Notes: a model not told the origin generated them from the letters alone. Numbered from the stretch's first letter, positions 15,199-24,727 are shown. The stretch is 64,000 bases of DNA from Gordonia sp049847105 (GCF_049847105.1 NZ_JBNCNS010000005.1:372001-436000); one strand, 5' to 3'. Numbers and translations are program-made.

Positions 15199-16286
15199 CC
15201 GACGATCAGGTGCCCGGGCCCGAGGAGCGCGACATGAGCGCCGCGGAGTTGCACTCGGACGGCGAATTCGATGCCGGGCTGCGTCCACGGTCATTGGCCG
15301 ACTTCATCGGCCAGCCCAGGGTCCGCGAGCAACTCGAGCTCGTGCTGCGCGGTGCCAAGGGGCGCGGCGGTACCCCGGATCACATCCTGCTGTCCGGACC
15401 ACCAGGGCTCGGCAAGACGTCACTGGCGATGATCATCGCCGGCGAGATGGGCGCCGCGATCCGCGTGACGTCCGGTCCGGCGCTCGAGCGTGCCGGCGAT
15501 CTCGCGGCGATGCTGTCAAACCTGGTCGACGGCGATGTGCTCTTCATCGACGAGATCCACCGGATCGCCCGCCCGGCCGAGGAGATGCTCTACCTCGCGA
15601 TGGAGGATTTCCGGGTCGACGTGGTGGTGGGGAAGGGGCCCGGTGCCACCTCCATCCCGCTCGACGTGGCACCGTTCACCCTCGTTGGCGCCACCACCCG
15701 ATCCGGGTCGCTGACGGGTCCGTTGCGTGACCGGTTCGGGTTCACCGCGCACATGGAGTTCTACGAGAACGACGAGCTGGTGCATGTGCTGCGCAGGTCG
15801 GCGGGGATTCTGGGTATCCGGCTGCTCGAGGACGCCGGGGTCGAGATCGCCGGTCGGTCACGCGGCACCCCCCGCATCGCCAACCGGCTGCTGCGCCGGG
15901 TCCGCGACTACGCCGAGGTGCGCAGCGATGGTGTCATCACCCTGGACATCGCACGGGCAGCGCTCACCGTCTATGACGTCGATCAGCTGGGTTTCGACCG
16001 CCTCGACCGCGCCGTCCTCAACGCTCTCGTCCGAGGGTTCGGTGGCGGACCGGTCGGGGTGTCCACACTGGCGGTCGCGGTGGGTGAGGAGCCCACCACC
16101 GTCGAGGAGGTGTGTGAACCGTTCCTGGTGCGCGCCGGGATGATGGCGCGGACCCCGCGTGGCCGCGTCGCGACGGCCGCGGCCTGGCATCACCTCGGTC
16201 TCACACCGCCGGCCGGCGCGATGAACGCAAGCTTCGGCGTCCGCACCCGCGACACCCTGACCGAGAGCCTGTTCGACGATCTCTAG
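15195..16286 (+). CDS. ruvB: Holliday junction branch migration ATPase RuvB
   Basis: This hexameric AAA+ motor drives branch migration with RuvA. The 363-residue sequence has SLADFIGQPRVREQL, Walker A GPPGLGKTSLA, Walker B LFIDEIHRI, sensor 1 GATTRSG, an arginine-finger region LRDRFGF and a C-terminal winged-helix domain (LGLTPPAG). I chose ATG 15195, which overlaps the ruvA stop; the same frame is open upstream through ruvA, but that is a reading-frame shadow. A second in-frame ATG (MSAAELHS) 13 codons in could also serve. Confidence 0.97.
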   Translation: MTDDQVPGPEERDMSAAELHSDGEFDAGLRPRSLADFIGQPRVREQLELVLRGAKGRGGTPDHILLSGPPGLGKTSLAMIIAGEMGAAIRVTSGPALERAGDLAAMLSNLVDGDVLFIDEIHRIARPAEEMLYLAMEDFRVDVVVGKGPGATSIPLDVAPFTLVGATTRSGSLTGPLRDRFGFTAHMEFYENDELVHVLRRSAGILGIRLLEDAGVEIAGRSRGTPRIANRLLRRVRDYAEVRSDGVITLDIARAALTVYDVDQLGFDRLDRAVLNALVRGFGGGPVGVSTLAVAVGEEPTTVEEVCEPFLVRAGMMARTPRGRVATAAAWHHLGLTPPAGAMNASFGVRTRDTLTESLFDDL

Positions 16287-16459
16287 ACCTGCCGCGAACC
16301 CGAGGATCGTGGCGACTTTCCCGGGCATGGCACACTGGGGAGAGCCCGCCGGAGGACTTGGTGCGATCACGCGCGCCTGCGAGCGGCACTCGGCTGACCG
16401 GCCGAACCCGACATAACGCCCACAACACGACCGAACCGACAAGGATTGTTGCTGTAATC

Positions 16460-16867
16460 ATGGAGTCTCTCTTCTTCCCCCTTCTGCTGGCCCTGCTGGC
16501 CGGTTTCATGTTCCTGAGCATCCGCAAGCAGAAGAAGCGCGTGTCCGAGATGCAGGACATGCAGAACTCCGTGGCCACCGGTGCGCGTGTGCAGCTGACC
16601 TCGGGAATGTTCGCCACCGTCGTCGAGGCAGGAACCGGCGATTTCGTCGACCTCGAGATCGCGACCGGTGTCGTGGCCCGCTTCAATCGCGCCGCTGTGG
16701 TGCGGGTGGTGCCGACCGAGGACGCCGCCGAGACCTATCCGGGCGCTCTGATCGGGCGGCCCGAGGAGATCGTCGACGATCCGTCGCCGTCGCTCGGTGC
16801 AGATTCCAGCACCGACGACAGCGTGTGGACCGAACGTCCGGGCGACACCCCCTCCGACGAGAAGTGA
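16460..16867 (+). CDS. yajC: Preprotein translocase accessory subunit YajC
   Basis: This 135-residue protein has one N-terminal membrane segment (about residues 4-20) followed by a basic RKQKKR stretch and the conserved YajC core (TGARVQLTSGMFATVVEA, VDLEIATGVVARFNRAAV). It associates with SecDF at the Sec channel. The acidic, low-complexity C-terminal tail (about residues 100-135) is typical of actinobacteria. The ATG at 16460 is preceded by AAGGA about 15 bases away, a loose spacing. A strong inverted repeat separates it from secD. Confidence 0.94.
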   Translation: MESLFFPLLLALLAGFMFLSIRKQKKRVSEMQDMQNSVATGARVQLTSGMFATVVEAGTGDFVDLEIATGVVARFNRAAVVRVVPTEDAAETYPGALIGRPEEIVDDPSPSLGADSSTDDSVWTERPGDTPSDEK

Positions 16868-16871
16868 TCAA

Positions 16872-16899
16872 CCTGCGGGCGCGTGAACGCGCCCGCAGG
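16872..16899 (+). terminator. Perfect hairpin between yajC and secD, no T-tract
   Basis: A perfect inverted repeat has arms CCTGCGGGCGCGT and ACGCGCCCGCAGG with a two-base centre. It starts four bases after the yajC stop. No run of T follows on either strand, so it is not a classical intrinsic terminator; it may be an attenuating or RNA-stabilising hairpin that sets yajC apart from secDF. Confidence 0.5.
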
Positions 16900-16946
16900 C
16901 CACCGAGCGCGGTGGCACCGGAGGACGGTTGCTACCGCGCAGTCAG

Positions 16947-16952
16947 TAGAGT
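16947..16952 (+). promoter_or_regulatory. Candidate -10 element for secDF
   Basis: TAGAGT lies about 77 bases before the secD GTG and downstream of the yajC hairpin, which would allow secDF to be transcribed separately. The -35 is not convincing. Confidence 0.3.
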
Positions 16953-17028
16953 GGGCGACCGACCGCCACGACCGCGCGGCGGGGCCGCATGGTGCCCGGC
17001 GCGCATTCCCTAGGAGACCAGAACAGCA

Positions 17029-18636
17029 GTGACCACACCTCGCCGGGCGTCGGCGAAGCGGTCGGGACCTCCACGTGAGATTCCGCCGTGGAGACCCCTG
17101 ACCGCTTTCTTCGTGTTGTTGGCCGTCGTCTGGGGGCTGGTTTTCTTCACCGGAGGCGGATCGCCGACACCCAAGCTGGGTATCGATCTGCAGGGCGGCA
17201 CCCGCGTGACGCTGACCGCCCGTACCCCGGACGGTCAACCGCCGTCGCGTGACCAGCTCAATCAGGCGAAGCAGATCATCGAGCAGCGCGTGAACGGGCT
17301 CGGTGTGTCCGGCTCGGAGGTCGTGGTCAACGGCAACAACCTGGTCATCACGGTGCCGGGCGACGACGGCAAGCAGGCGCGCTCGCTGGGCCAGACCGCC
17401 CGACTGTTCGTGCGGCCGGTCGAGAAGGTGCAACCCGCGACCCCGCAGCCGAAGACCGATGAGCAGAAGCAGCAGGAAGACAAGCAGTCCGGCGACACCT
17501 CGGCCGCCGCGATCGCCGAGCAGCGCAAGCTTCGGCAGGCGCCCGCCGGGGCCAATCTCGACGCGCTGACGGCGCAGATGACCAAGATGGACTGCTCGCC
17601 GGGCGCCAACGATCCGTTGCTGGGCAACGATCTGCCCGACCAGAACCTGGTGGCGTGCTCCCAGGACGGCAAGGAGGTCTACCTCCTCGGGCCGGAGATC
17701 ATCGACGGCCGGGACATCAAGAACGCGACGGCGGGCACCACGCAGCAGGCCGGATCGTGGATCGTGCAGGTCGAGTTCAAGGGCGCGGCGCAGAAATTCT
17801 GGCCGACCTACACCGCCCAGAACACCGGCAAACAGACCGCGTTCACCCTCGACACCAAGGTGGTCTCCGCACCTCAGATCCAGGGCGCGATCACCACTCC
17901 GTCCACCGAGATCAGCGGCAACTTCAGCCAGCAGGAATCGAAGGATCTCGCCAACGTCCTCAAGTACGGTTCGTTGCCGCTTTCCTTCGAGGCCTCCGAC
18001 GCCGAGACGGTCTCGGCCACACTGGGTCTCGCGTCACTGCAGGCCGGACTCATCGCCGGCCTCGTCGGACTGATCGCAGTCCTTCTGTACGCACTGTTCT
18101 ACTACCGGATGCTCGGCATCCTGACGATGTTGTCGCTGGTGCTGTCGGGACTGATGGTGTACGGCATCATCATCCTGCTGGGCCGGTGGATCGGCTTCAC
18201 CCTGGATCTCTCCGGCATCGCGGGTCTGATCATCGGTATCGGCATGACGGCCGACTCCTTCGTCGTCTACTTCGAGCGAATAAAGGACGAGATGCGGGAG
18301 GGCCGAAGTTTCCGGTCCGCGGTGCCGCGCGGCTGGGCGAGCGCGCGGCGCACCATCTGGTCGGGTAACGCGGTCAGCTTCATCGCCGCGGTCGTCATCT
18401 ATGTCCTGGCCATCGGCGAGGTACGCGGATTCGCATTCACGCTGGGTCTCACCACGATCCTCGACGTCGTGGTGGTCTTCCTGGTGACCCATCCCTTGGT
18501 CGTCCTCGCGAGCCGGTCCGAGTTCCTGTCCAGACCGAAGGTCAACGGGCTCGGCGCCGTGAGTGAGGTGGCGCGGCAGCGGAGACTGTCGGCCCGTACG
18601 GCCAAGGTCGAGGCGTCGGAAGGAACGGCGAAATGA
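17029..18636 (+). CDS. secD: Protein translocase subunit SecD
   Basis: This inner-membrane RND-type subunit uses the proton motive force to assist release of Sec substrates. The 535-residue protein has a first membrane helix (about 26-43), the conserved LGIDLQGGTRVTL block, a periplasmic P1 domain and five C-terminal helices with the GLIIGIGMTADSFVVYFERIKDEMR signature. Between the P1 halves is a Gln/Lys/Asp-rich insertion (about residues 140-190) of low complexity, as is usual in actinobacterial SecD. The start is GTG 17029, preceded by TAGGAGA. It overlaps secF by four bases. Confidence 0.97.
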   Translation: MTTPRRASAKRSGPPREIPPWRPLTAFFVLLAVVWGLVFFTGGGSPTPKLGIDLQGGTRVTLTARTPDGQPPSRDQLNQAKQIIEQRVNGLGVSGSEVVVNGNNLVITVPGDDGKQARSLGQTARLFVRPVEKVQPATPQPKTDEQKQQEDKQSGDTSAAAIAEQRKLRQAPAGANLDALTAQMTKMDCSPGANDPLLGNDLPDQNLVACSQDGKEVYLLGPEIIDGRDIKNATAGTTQQAGSWIVQVEFKGAAQKFWPTYTAQNTGKQTAFTLDTKVVSAPQIQGAITTPSTEISGNFSQQESKDLANVLKYGSLPLSFEASDAETVSATLGLASLQAGLIAGLVGLIAVLLYALFYYRMLGILTMLSLVLSGLMVYGIIILLGRWIGFTLDLSGIAGLIIGIGMTADSFVVYFERIKDEMREGRSFRSAVPRGWASARRTIWSGNAVSFIAAVVIYVLAIGEVRGFAFTLGLTTILDVVVVFLVTHPLVVLASRSEFLSRPKVNGLGAVSEVARQRRLSARTAKVEASEGTAK

Positions 18637-19874
18637 GCAGTACGCAACGCCCCAATTCCGGTCGATCGGACGGCTCCCGCGGCGCGGCGCAGCCCGACGT
18701 GGCGGTCGACGACACCGATGTGACGAGAGAGATGAGCCCGACGTCGGAGGCGAATTTCGTCGCGGAATCCGACCGGTCGTTCCTGTCCCGGCTCTACACG
18801 GGTACGGGCGCATTCGAGTTCGCCGGTCACCGTCGCGCGTGGTACATCGTCACCGCCGTGATCCTGGCCATCTGCATCGCCTCGATCGCCATCCGCGGTT
18901 TCACCCTGGGCATCGACTTCGAGGGCGGCACGCAGGTCTCCATCCCGGTCTCGGCCGGTGTGACGAGCGATTCCGTGGAGGAGGTCTTCGCAGACACATT
19001 GGGCAGCGAGCCCGAGTCCGTCCAGACCGCGGGCTCCGGCAGCTCCGAGACCGTCCAGGTGCGCACCGAGACCCTCACCATTCAGCAGACCCAGCAGGTG
19101 ACGAGTGCCCTCGCGGACAAATTCGCACCCGAGCTGACCGCGGCCGAGGTGAGCTCATCCGATGTCAGTTCCACCTGGGGCGGCGAGATCACCAAGAAGA
19201 TGCTGATCGCGCTGGCGGTGTTCCTGATCATCGTGTTCGTCTACATCGCGGTGCGCTTCGACCGGGAGATGTCGCTGGCCGCATTGGCGTCGCTGTTCTT
19301 CGACATCATCGTGACGGCAGGCATCTATTCGCTGGTCGGATGGGAAGTGACCCCGGCCACCGTCATCGGCCTCCTGACCATCCTCGGCTTCTCGGTGTAC
19401 GACACAGTCGTCGTGTTCGACAAGGTGGCCGAGAACACCAGATCGGTGCTGCAGACGACGCGACGAACCTACGCCGAGCAGACCAACCTGGCGATCAACC
19501 AGACCCTCATGCGCTCGATCAACACCACGATCATCTCGGTGCTGCCGATCATCGCGCTGATGGTGATCGCCGTGTGGTTGCTGGGCGTCGGCACGCTCAA
19601 GGACCTGGCGCTCATCCAGCTCGTGGGCGTGGTCGTCGGCGCCTACTCGTCGATCTTCTTGGCGGCGCCGCTACTCGTCACACTCAAGGAGCGCCGTTCC
19701 GAGATCGCGCGCCACACCAAGCGGGTCCTCGACCGGCGTGCGCGGGTGGCGGCCGGGCAGGATGTCTCGGACGATCGACCGGTCCGCGGCCGCTCGGCGG
19801 GGAGCCGGTCGGCGAAACGGTCCGACGAGGACGCACCGACGAGCCCGACCGGAAAACGTCGACGGTCGCGCTAG
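18633..19874 (+). CDS. secF: Protein translocase subunit SecF
   Basis: This partner of SecD completes the 12-helix SecDF unit. The 413-residue protein has a polar N-terminal cytosolic stretch of about 65 residues, a first helix around 70-90, the GIDFEGGTQVSIPV block, a short periplasmic domain and the C-terminal helices with the LTILGFSVYDTVVVFDKVAEN signature. The last 50 residues are Arg/Ser-rich and cytosolic. Its stop TAG is embedded in a -10 hexamer for the next gene. Confidence 0.97.
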   Translation: MSSTQRPNSGRSDGSRGAAQPDVAVDDTDVTREMSPTSEANFVAESDRSFLSRLYTGTGAFEFAGHRRAWYIVTAVILAICIASIAIRGFTLGIDFEGGTQVSIPVSAGVTSDSVEEVFADTLGSEPESVQTAGSGSSETVQVRTETLTIQQTQQVTSALADKFAPELTAAEVSSSDVSSTWGGEITKKMLIALAVFLIIVFVYIAVRFDREMSLAALASLFFDIIVTAGIYSLVGWEVTPATVIGLLTILGFSVYDTVVVFDKVAENTRSVLQTTRRTYAEQTNLAINQTLMRSINTTIISVLPIIALMVIAVWLLGVGTLKDLALIQLVGVVVGAYSSIFLAAPLLVTLKERRSEIARHTKRVLDRRARVAAGQDVSDDRPVRGRSAGSRSAKRSDEDAPTSPTGKRRRSR

Positions 19875-19877
19875 TCT
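19872..19877 (+). promoter_or_regulatory. Candidate -10 element over the secF stop codon
   Basis: TAGTCT begins with the secF stop codon TAG and ends seven bases before the GTG at 19885. It matches TANNNT and has leaderless spacing, so the lipoprotein gene may have its own transcript in addition to read-through from secF. Confidence 0.4.
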
Positions 19878-19884
19878 ACGGGTC

Positions 19885-21606
19885 GTGACTGTGCGCACCG
19901 GGTCGGATGCCCGGCGACGAATCGGCCTGCCCCTGACAACGATCGCCCTGGTGGGCGTGGTGGTGGTCCTCGCCGGACTGCTCGCCGGCTGCGGTGAGGA
20001 CGGCCCGCCCACGATCGACTACGCGGTCGACGCGCGGATAGACAGCTACAACGCCAACACCGTCGAGGGCAACGCCAACGGCGTGCTGATGGCCACCACC
20101 CGGATGTTGCCCGGCTTCAGTTACCTGGGGGCACACGGCCAGGTCACCCCGGACCGCGACATCGGAACCGTCACACCGGTTCCCGGGTCGTCGCTGACCC
20201 TGCGTTACGACTTCAACCGGGCAGCCCGCTACTCGGACGGCCAGGCCGTCGACTGTGACGATCTGGTTCTCGCGTGGGCGGCGATGAGTGGTCGGTTCCC
20301 CGGGTTCCGTCCGGCGACGACCGCGGGCTACCGCGACATCGAACGGGTGGATTGCGCTCCGGGGGAGGCAACCGCGACCGTTGCATTCGCCCGCGGGCGC
20401 GACTACCGGGACTGGCTGTCGTTGTTCGGCGCGGGCACGATGTTGCCTGCGCATGTGGTGGCGCGCATGGCCGGCGTCGCAGACATCGTCGATCCGATCC
20501 GCACCGGCGATCAGGCCGTCGTGGGAAAGCTCGCCCGGGCTTGGAACACCGGGTTCGCGCTGACCCCCGGATCGGTCGATGAACAGCGTTTTCCGTCGTC
20601 GGGACCGTATCGGATAGACCGATATTCGCAATCCGGTGGGCTCGTGCTGGTGGCCAACGACAAGTGGTGGGGCGACGCGCCGAAGACCTCTCGGATCGCG
20701 ATCTGGGGTCGCGGAACCGACGCTGAGAAGCGCATCTCCGACGGATCCTTCGATGTCGCCGATCTGACCGGGGGGATGACGACCGACGAGGTGGCGCCGT
20801 CGGGATCGACAGACGAGACGATCCAGCCGCTGCCGCAACCGAATCGGGCGCTGGCCGTCGAGGAACTGGTGCTTGCTCAACGCGGGGTGTTCGGCGATGT
20901 CCGGACCCGGCAGGCCTTTGCCTCCTGTGTGCCCCGAGATGTGTTGGCACGCCAGTTCGGTCAGGGTGCGCAACTGTGGAATCTGCGTGTCCTCGCCCCG
21001 GCCGACAACCTCGCAGGCCAACTCAACGGTGCATTCGGCCGTGCCTACGCGAGGCCGGATGTGGGCCGCGCCCGCGCGCTGGCCGAGACCACCGCATCGA
21101 CCCGTTCGGGTCCGTTGCGCGTGCGGGTCGGATATCTCGCGCCGGCGGCGCGGCGGCAGCAGATGGTCGCGACGATCGCCGAGTCGTGTCGTCGGGCCGG
21201 CATCGACGTGGTGGACGCTGGTTCACCCGATCTCGCTCCGTCCGCGCTGGGCAAGGATGTCGATGCGCTGCTGGTCGCCGCCGGCGCCTCGTTCGCCGCG
21301 GCCGGAGCGGCCAATCCGTCCCGGGACGCGTATCAGCTGCACGGCGGGGACCCGTTGAACCTCGGTGGATTTCAGGATCCGGATGTGAGTGCCGCGATCG
21401 ACCGGCTGGCGGCGGCGGACCTGGCCGCCGACCGGCTCGAACTCGTCCGCACCATCGAGAACGCTGCCTGGGCGGCGGTGCCGTCGATCCCGCTGTTCGC
21501 GGCCCCGCGCGTGCAGCGGTGGGGCGGCCGGGTCGATAATGTGGTGGCCGGGCTGGGCCGTAACGGAACCGGCTGGAACATGGATCGGTGGACAGTACGT
21601 GACTGA
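19885..21606 (+). CDS. Lipoprotein solute-binding protein, SBP_bac_5 family
   Basis: This 573-residue exported protein has a basic N-terminus, a hydrophobic segment and a lipobox ending L-A-G-C with the acylated cysteine at 36, so it is anchored to the outer face of the membrane. The body resembles oligopeptide/dipeptide-binding proteins of ABC importers (family 5), but no permease or ATPase genes are adjacent, so it works with distant components or independently. In M. tuberculosis a lipoprotein occupies the same slot between secF and apt (Rv2585c, from memory). The start is GTG 19885, or GTG 19891 two codons later. Its end overlaps apt by eight bases. The ligand is unknown. Confidence 0.88.
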   Translation: MTVRTGSDARRRIGLPLTTIALVGVVVVLAGLLAGCGEDGPPTIDYAVDARIDSYNANTVEGNANGVLMATTRMLPGFSYLGAHGQVTPDRDIGTVTPVPGSSLTLRYDFNRAARYSDGQAVDCDDLVLAWAAMSGRFPGFRPATTAGYRDIERVDCAPGEATATVAFARGRDYRDWLSLFGAGTMLPAHVVARMAGVADIVDPIRTGDQAVVGKLARAWNTGFALTPGSVDEQRFPSSGPYRIDRYSQSGGLVLVANDKWWGDAPKTSRIAIWGRGTDAEKRISDGSFDVADLTGGMTTDEVAPSGSTDETIQPLPQPNRALAVEELVLAQRGVFGDVRTRQAFASCVPRDVLARQFGQGAQLWNLRVLAPADNLAGQLNGAFGRAYARPDVGRARALAETTASTRSGPLRVRVGYLAPAARRQQMVATIAESCRRAGIDVVDAGSPDLAPSALGKDVDALLVAAGASFAAAGAANPSRDAYQLHGGDPLNLGGFQDPDVSAAIDRLAAADLAADRLELVRTIENAAWAAVPSIPLFAAPRVQRWGGRVDNVVAGLGRNGTGWNMDRWTVRD

Positions 21607-22198
21607 CGACGCGCAGCAGCCGGGGTCCGCTCCCGACGACGACATCACCACGCGGGCGCTCGACCGGGCCCGTCGGGCCATCGACGAACACGCCCGGATG
21701 GTGGCCGACTTCCCCGCGCCCGGTATCGACTTCAAAGATCTGACGCCGGTGCTGGCGGACCCGGTGGGACTGTCGTCCGTCGTCACCGCGCTCACCCACG
21801 GCTGCCGCGGCATCGATCTGGTGGCCGGCATCGATGCACGGGGTTTCCTCCTCGGCGGCGCGGTCGCCCGTGAACTCGAGGTAGGGGTGCTGGCCGTCCG
21901 CAAGGGTGGCAAGCTGCCGCCGCCGGTGCACAGCACCAGCTACACGCTCGAATACGGGACCGCGGTCCTCGAGATCCCGGCGAGCGGCATCGACATCAGC
22001 GGTATGCGGGTGTTGCTGGTCGACGATGTGCTCGCGACCGGTGGCACCGCCGTGGCGGCCGCGCAGTTGCTGGATCGGGCCGGCGCCGAGGTGGTCGGCG
22101 TCGCGGTGATCATGGAGCTCGACGGTCTGGGCGGACGGGCGACCATCGCCGAGGGCCTCGGCGCGGATCTGCCGGTCCATGCCGTCGTCAGCGGCTGA
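21599..22198 (+). CDS. apt: Adenine phosphoribosyltransferase
   Basis: This cytosolic purine-salvage enzyme converts adenine and PRPP to AMP and pyrophosphate. The 199-residue protein has DFPAPGIDFKDLTPVL, GIDARGFLLGGAVA and the PRPP-binding loop VLLVDDVLATGGTA. An N-terminal extension of about 30 acidic residues precedes the core. GTG 21599 overlaps the end of the lipoprotein gene. Placement beside relA is conserved in actinobacteria and fits a nucleotide-stress context. Confidence 0.95.
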   Translation: MTDDAQQPGSAPDDDITTRALDRARRAIDEHARMVADFPAPGIDFKDLTPVLADPVGLSSVVTALTHGCRGIDLVAGIDARGFLLGGAVARELEVGVLAVRKGGKLPPPVHSTSYTLEYGTAVLEIPASGIDISGMRVLLVDDVLATGGTAVAAAQLLDRAGAEVVGVAVIMELDGLGGRATIAEGLGADLPVHAVVSG

Positions 22199-22225
22199 GC
22201 GAACCGCGGTCCGTATCGGGCGGAC

Positions 22226-22231
22226 TAGACT
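22226..22231 (+). promoter_or_regulatory. Candidate -10 element for relA
   Basis: TAGACT in the 131-base apt-relA gap matches TANNNT. The resulting leader of about 95 bases would include a small hairpin (CGCCGC/GCGGCG at 22285-22290/22297-22302) just before the strong GAGGAGAGGAGG ribosome site. Confidence 0.4.
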
Positions 22232-22329
22232 CGCCCTCATCCGGCGTTGTCCAGAGTGGTCGAGGACACCGATGGTTGACAACCCGCCGCTGAGATGCGG
22301 CGACGCCCGGACGAGGAGAGGAGGTCACG

Positions 22330-24711
22330 ATGCACGACGAGGTCGATACCGATGCCCGGCGGGAATCCGCTGAGACGACGGGACCGGCTGTGCCCGATGT
22401 ACGGAACCCGTCGGACCAGCCGCTCCCCGGCGCCGATGCGGTCGGGACCCCGTCGTCGTCGGCGTCCCGACGTGTGCGCGCGCGGCTGGCGCGCCGGATG
22501 ACCGCCACCCGCAGCACAGTCCGTCCGGTCCTGGAACCCCTGGTGACGCTGCACCGGGAGATCTACCCGAAGGCCGACGTGGCGTTGCTGCAACACGCCT
22601 ATGACGTCGCCGATGAAAAGCACGAGGGGCAGCAGCGCAAGTCCGGCGACCCCTACATCACACATCCACTGGCGGTGGCGACGATCCTCGCCGACCTCGG
22701 TATGGACACCACGACCCTGGTGGCGGCGCTGCTGCACGACACGGTCGAGGACACCGGGTACACCCTCGAACAACTCGAGAAGGATTTCGGCGCCGAGGTG
22801 ATGCACCTCGTCGACGGCGTCACGAAGCTGGACAAGGTGGCACTCGGCAGCGCCGCCGAGGCCGAGACGATCCGCAAGATGATCATCGCCATGGCCCGGG
22901 ATCCGCGGGTGCTGGTGATCAAGGTGGCCGACCGGCTGCACAACATGCGGACCATGCGCTTCCTCCCGCCCGAGAAGCAGGCCCGAAAAGCCCGGGAAAC
23001 CCTGGAAGTCATTGCGCCACTGGCACATCGACTCGGCATGGCGACGGTCAAGTGGGAACTCGAGGATCTCTCGTTCGCGATCCTGCACCCCAAACGGTAC
23101 GAGGAGATCGTCCGGCTGGTGGCCGACCGCGCGCCCTCGCGTGACACCTATCTCGCCCGCGTGCGCGCCGATGTGAACAATGCGCTGGGGGGCTCGCGGA
23201 TCGCGGCGACCGTCGAGGGCAGGCCCAAGCACTACTGGTCGATCTACCAGAAGATGATCGTCAAGGGTCGCGACTTCGACGACATCCATGACCTGGTCGG
23301 CATCCGGATTCTGTGCGACGAGGTCCGCGACTGCTATGCCGCTGTCGGCGTGGTGCATTCGTTGTGGCAGCCGATGGCCGGTCGGTTCAAGGACTACATC
23401 GCCCAGCCCCGGTTCGGGGTCTACCAGTCCCTGCACACCACGGTGATCGGCCCGGAGGGTAAGCCGCTCGAGGTGCAGATCCGCACGCACGAGATGCACC
23501 GGACCGCGGAGTTCGGCATCGCCGCGCACTGGCGCTACAAGGAACGCAAGGGCAAGAATCCACGCAGGTCCACCGACGCCGCCGAGATCGACGACATGGC
23601 CTGGATGCGCCAGCTGCTCGACTGGCAACGTGAGGCGGCCGATCCGGGCGAGTTCCTCGAGTCGCTGCGCTACGACCTGGCGGTCCAGGAGATCTTCGTG
23701 TTCACCCCCAAGGGGGACGTGATCACCCTGCCCGCCGGGTCGACCCCGGTCGACTTCGCCTATGCGGTGCACACCGAGGTCGGACACCGCTGTATCGGTG
23801 CCCGGGTGAACGGCCGGCTGGTGGCGCTGGAACGAAAGCTGGAGAACGGCGAGGTCATCGAGGTCTTCACCTCCAAGGCGCCGAACGCCGGACCGTCGAA
23901 GGACTGGCAGAACTTCGTCGTGTCGCCTCGAGCCAAGGCGAAGATTCGCCAGTGGTTCGCCAAAGAACGCCGGGAAGAAGCGCTCGAGACGGGCAAGGAC
24001 GCCATCGCCAAGGAGGTGCGGCGGGGCGGACTACCGTTGCAGCGCTTGATGAGTGCCGAATCCATGGCGGCCGTCGCCAAGGAGTTGCGGTACACCGATC
24101 TGACCGCCCTGTACACCGCGGTCGGGGAGAGCCACGTCTCGGCCCGGCATGTGGTGAACCGCCTCGTCGCATCGCTCGGCGGCATCGACGATGCGGTCGA
24201 CGAGATCGCCGAGCGGTCGACGCCGTCGACCCTGCCCACCCGCAGCCGACAAGGCGGCGACGCCGGCGTCGTCGTCGAGGGTCTCGACAACGTGATGGCG
24301 AAGCTCGCCAAGTGCTGCACACCGGTGCCTGGCGACGAGATCCTGGGATTCGTGACGCGTGGCGGCGGGATCAGCGTGCACCGCACCGACTGCACGAACG
24401 CCACGTCCCTGCAGGAACAGTCCGAACGCATCATCGAGGTGTCGTGGGCACCCTCACCGTCATCGGTCTTCCTCGTCGCCATCCAGGTGGAGGCGCTCGA
24501 CCGTCACCGGTTGCTCTCCGACGTCACCAAGGTGCTCGCCGACGAGCGGGTGAACATCCTGTCCGCGTCGGTGACCACCAGCCGTGATCGGGTGGCGGTC
24601 AGCAAGTTCACCTTCGAGATGGGTGACCCGAAGCATCTCGGGCACGTGCTGAACGTGGTGCGCAACGTCGAGGGGGTCTACGACGTGTACCGGGTGACCT
24701 CGGCCGCCTGA
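22330..24711 (+). CDS. relA: Bifunctional (p)ppGpp synthetase/hydrolase Rel
   Basis: This long RSH protein makes and degrades the stringent-response alarmone. The 793-residue protein has a variable N-terminus of about 65 residues, then an HD hydrolase domain with H112 (THPLAVA) and H136-D137 (LLHDTVEDT). The synthetase domain (KGRDFDDIHDLVGIRI, GRFKDYIAQPRFGVYQSLHT, EVQIRT) follows, then a TGS domain (FVFTPKGDVITLPAG), a zinc-finger/helical region with KCCTPVPGDEI, and a C-terminal ACT domain. All hydrolase landmarks are intact, so both activities are expected. The ATG at 22330 follows a strong GAGGAGG site. It is 16 bases from the convergent cyclophilin gene. Confidence 0.97.
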   Translation: MHDEVDTDARRESAETTGPAVPDVRNPSDQPLPGADAVGTPSSSASRRVRARLARRMTATRSTVRPVLEPLVTLHREIYPKADVALLQHAYDVADEKHEGQQRKSGDPYITHPLAVATILADLGMDTTTLVAALLHDTVEDTGYTLEQLEKDFGAEVMHLVDGVTKLDKVALGSAAEAETIRKMIIAMARDPRVLVIKVADRLHNMRTMRFLPPEKQARKARETLEVIAPLAHRLGMATVKWELEDLSFAILHPKRYEEIVRLVADRAPSRDTYLARVRADVNNALGGSRIAATVEGRPKHYWSIYQKMIVKGRDFDDIHDLVGIRILCDEVRDCYAAVGVVHSLWQPMAGRFKDYIAQPRFGVYQSLHTTVIGPEGKPLEVQIRTHEMHRTAEFGIAAHWRYKERKGKNPRRSTDAAEIDDMAWMRQLLDWQREAADPGEFLESLRYDLAVQEIFVFTPKGDVITLPAGSTPVDFAYAVHTEVGHRCIGARVNGRLVALERKLENGEVIEVFTSKAPNAGPSKDWQNFVVSPRAKAKIRQWFAKERREEALETGKDAIAKEVRRGGLPLQRLMSAESMAAVAKELRYTDLTALYTAVGESHVSARHVVNRLVASLGGIDDAVDEIAERSTPSTLPTRSRQGGDAGVVVEGLDNVMAKLAKCCTPVPGDEILGFVTRGGGISVHRTDCTNATSLQEQSERIIEVSWAPSPSSVFLVAIQVEALDRHRLLSDVTKVLADERVNILSASVTTSRDRVAVSKFTFEMGDPKHLGHVLNVVRNVEGVYDVYRVTSAA

Positions 24712-24727
24712 CCCCCTCGCGTCCGCG

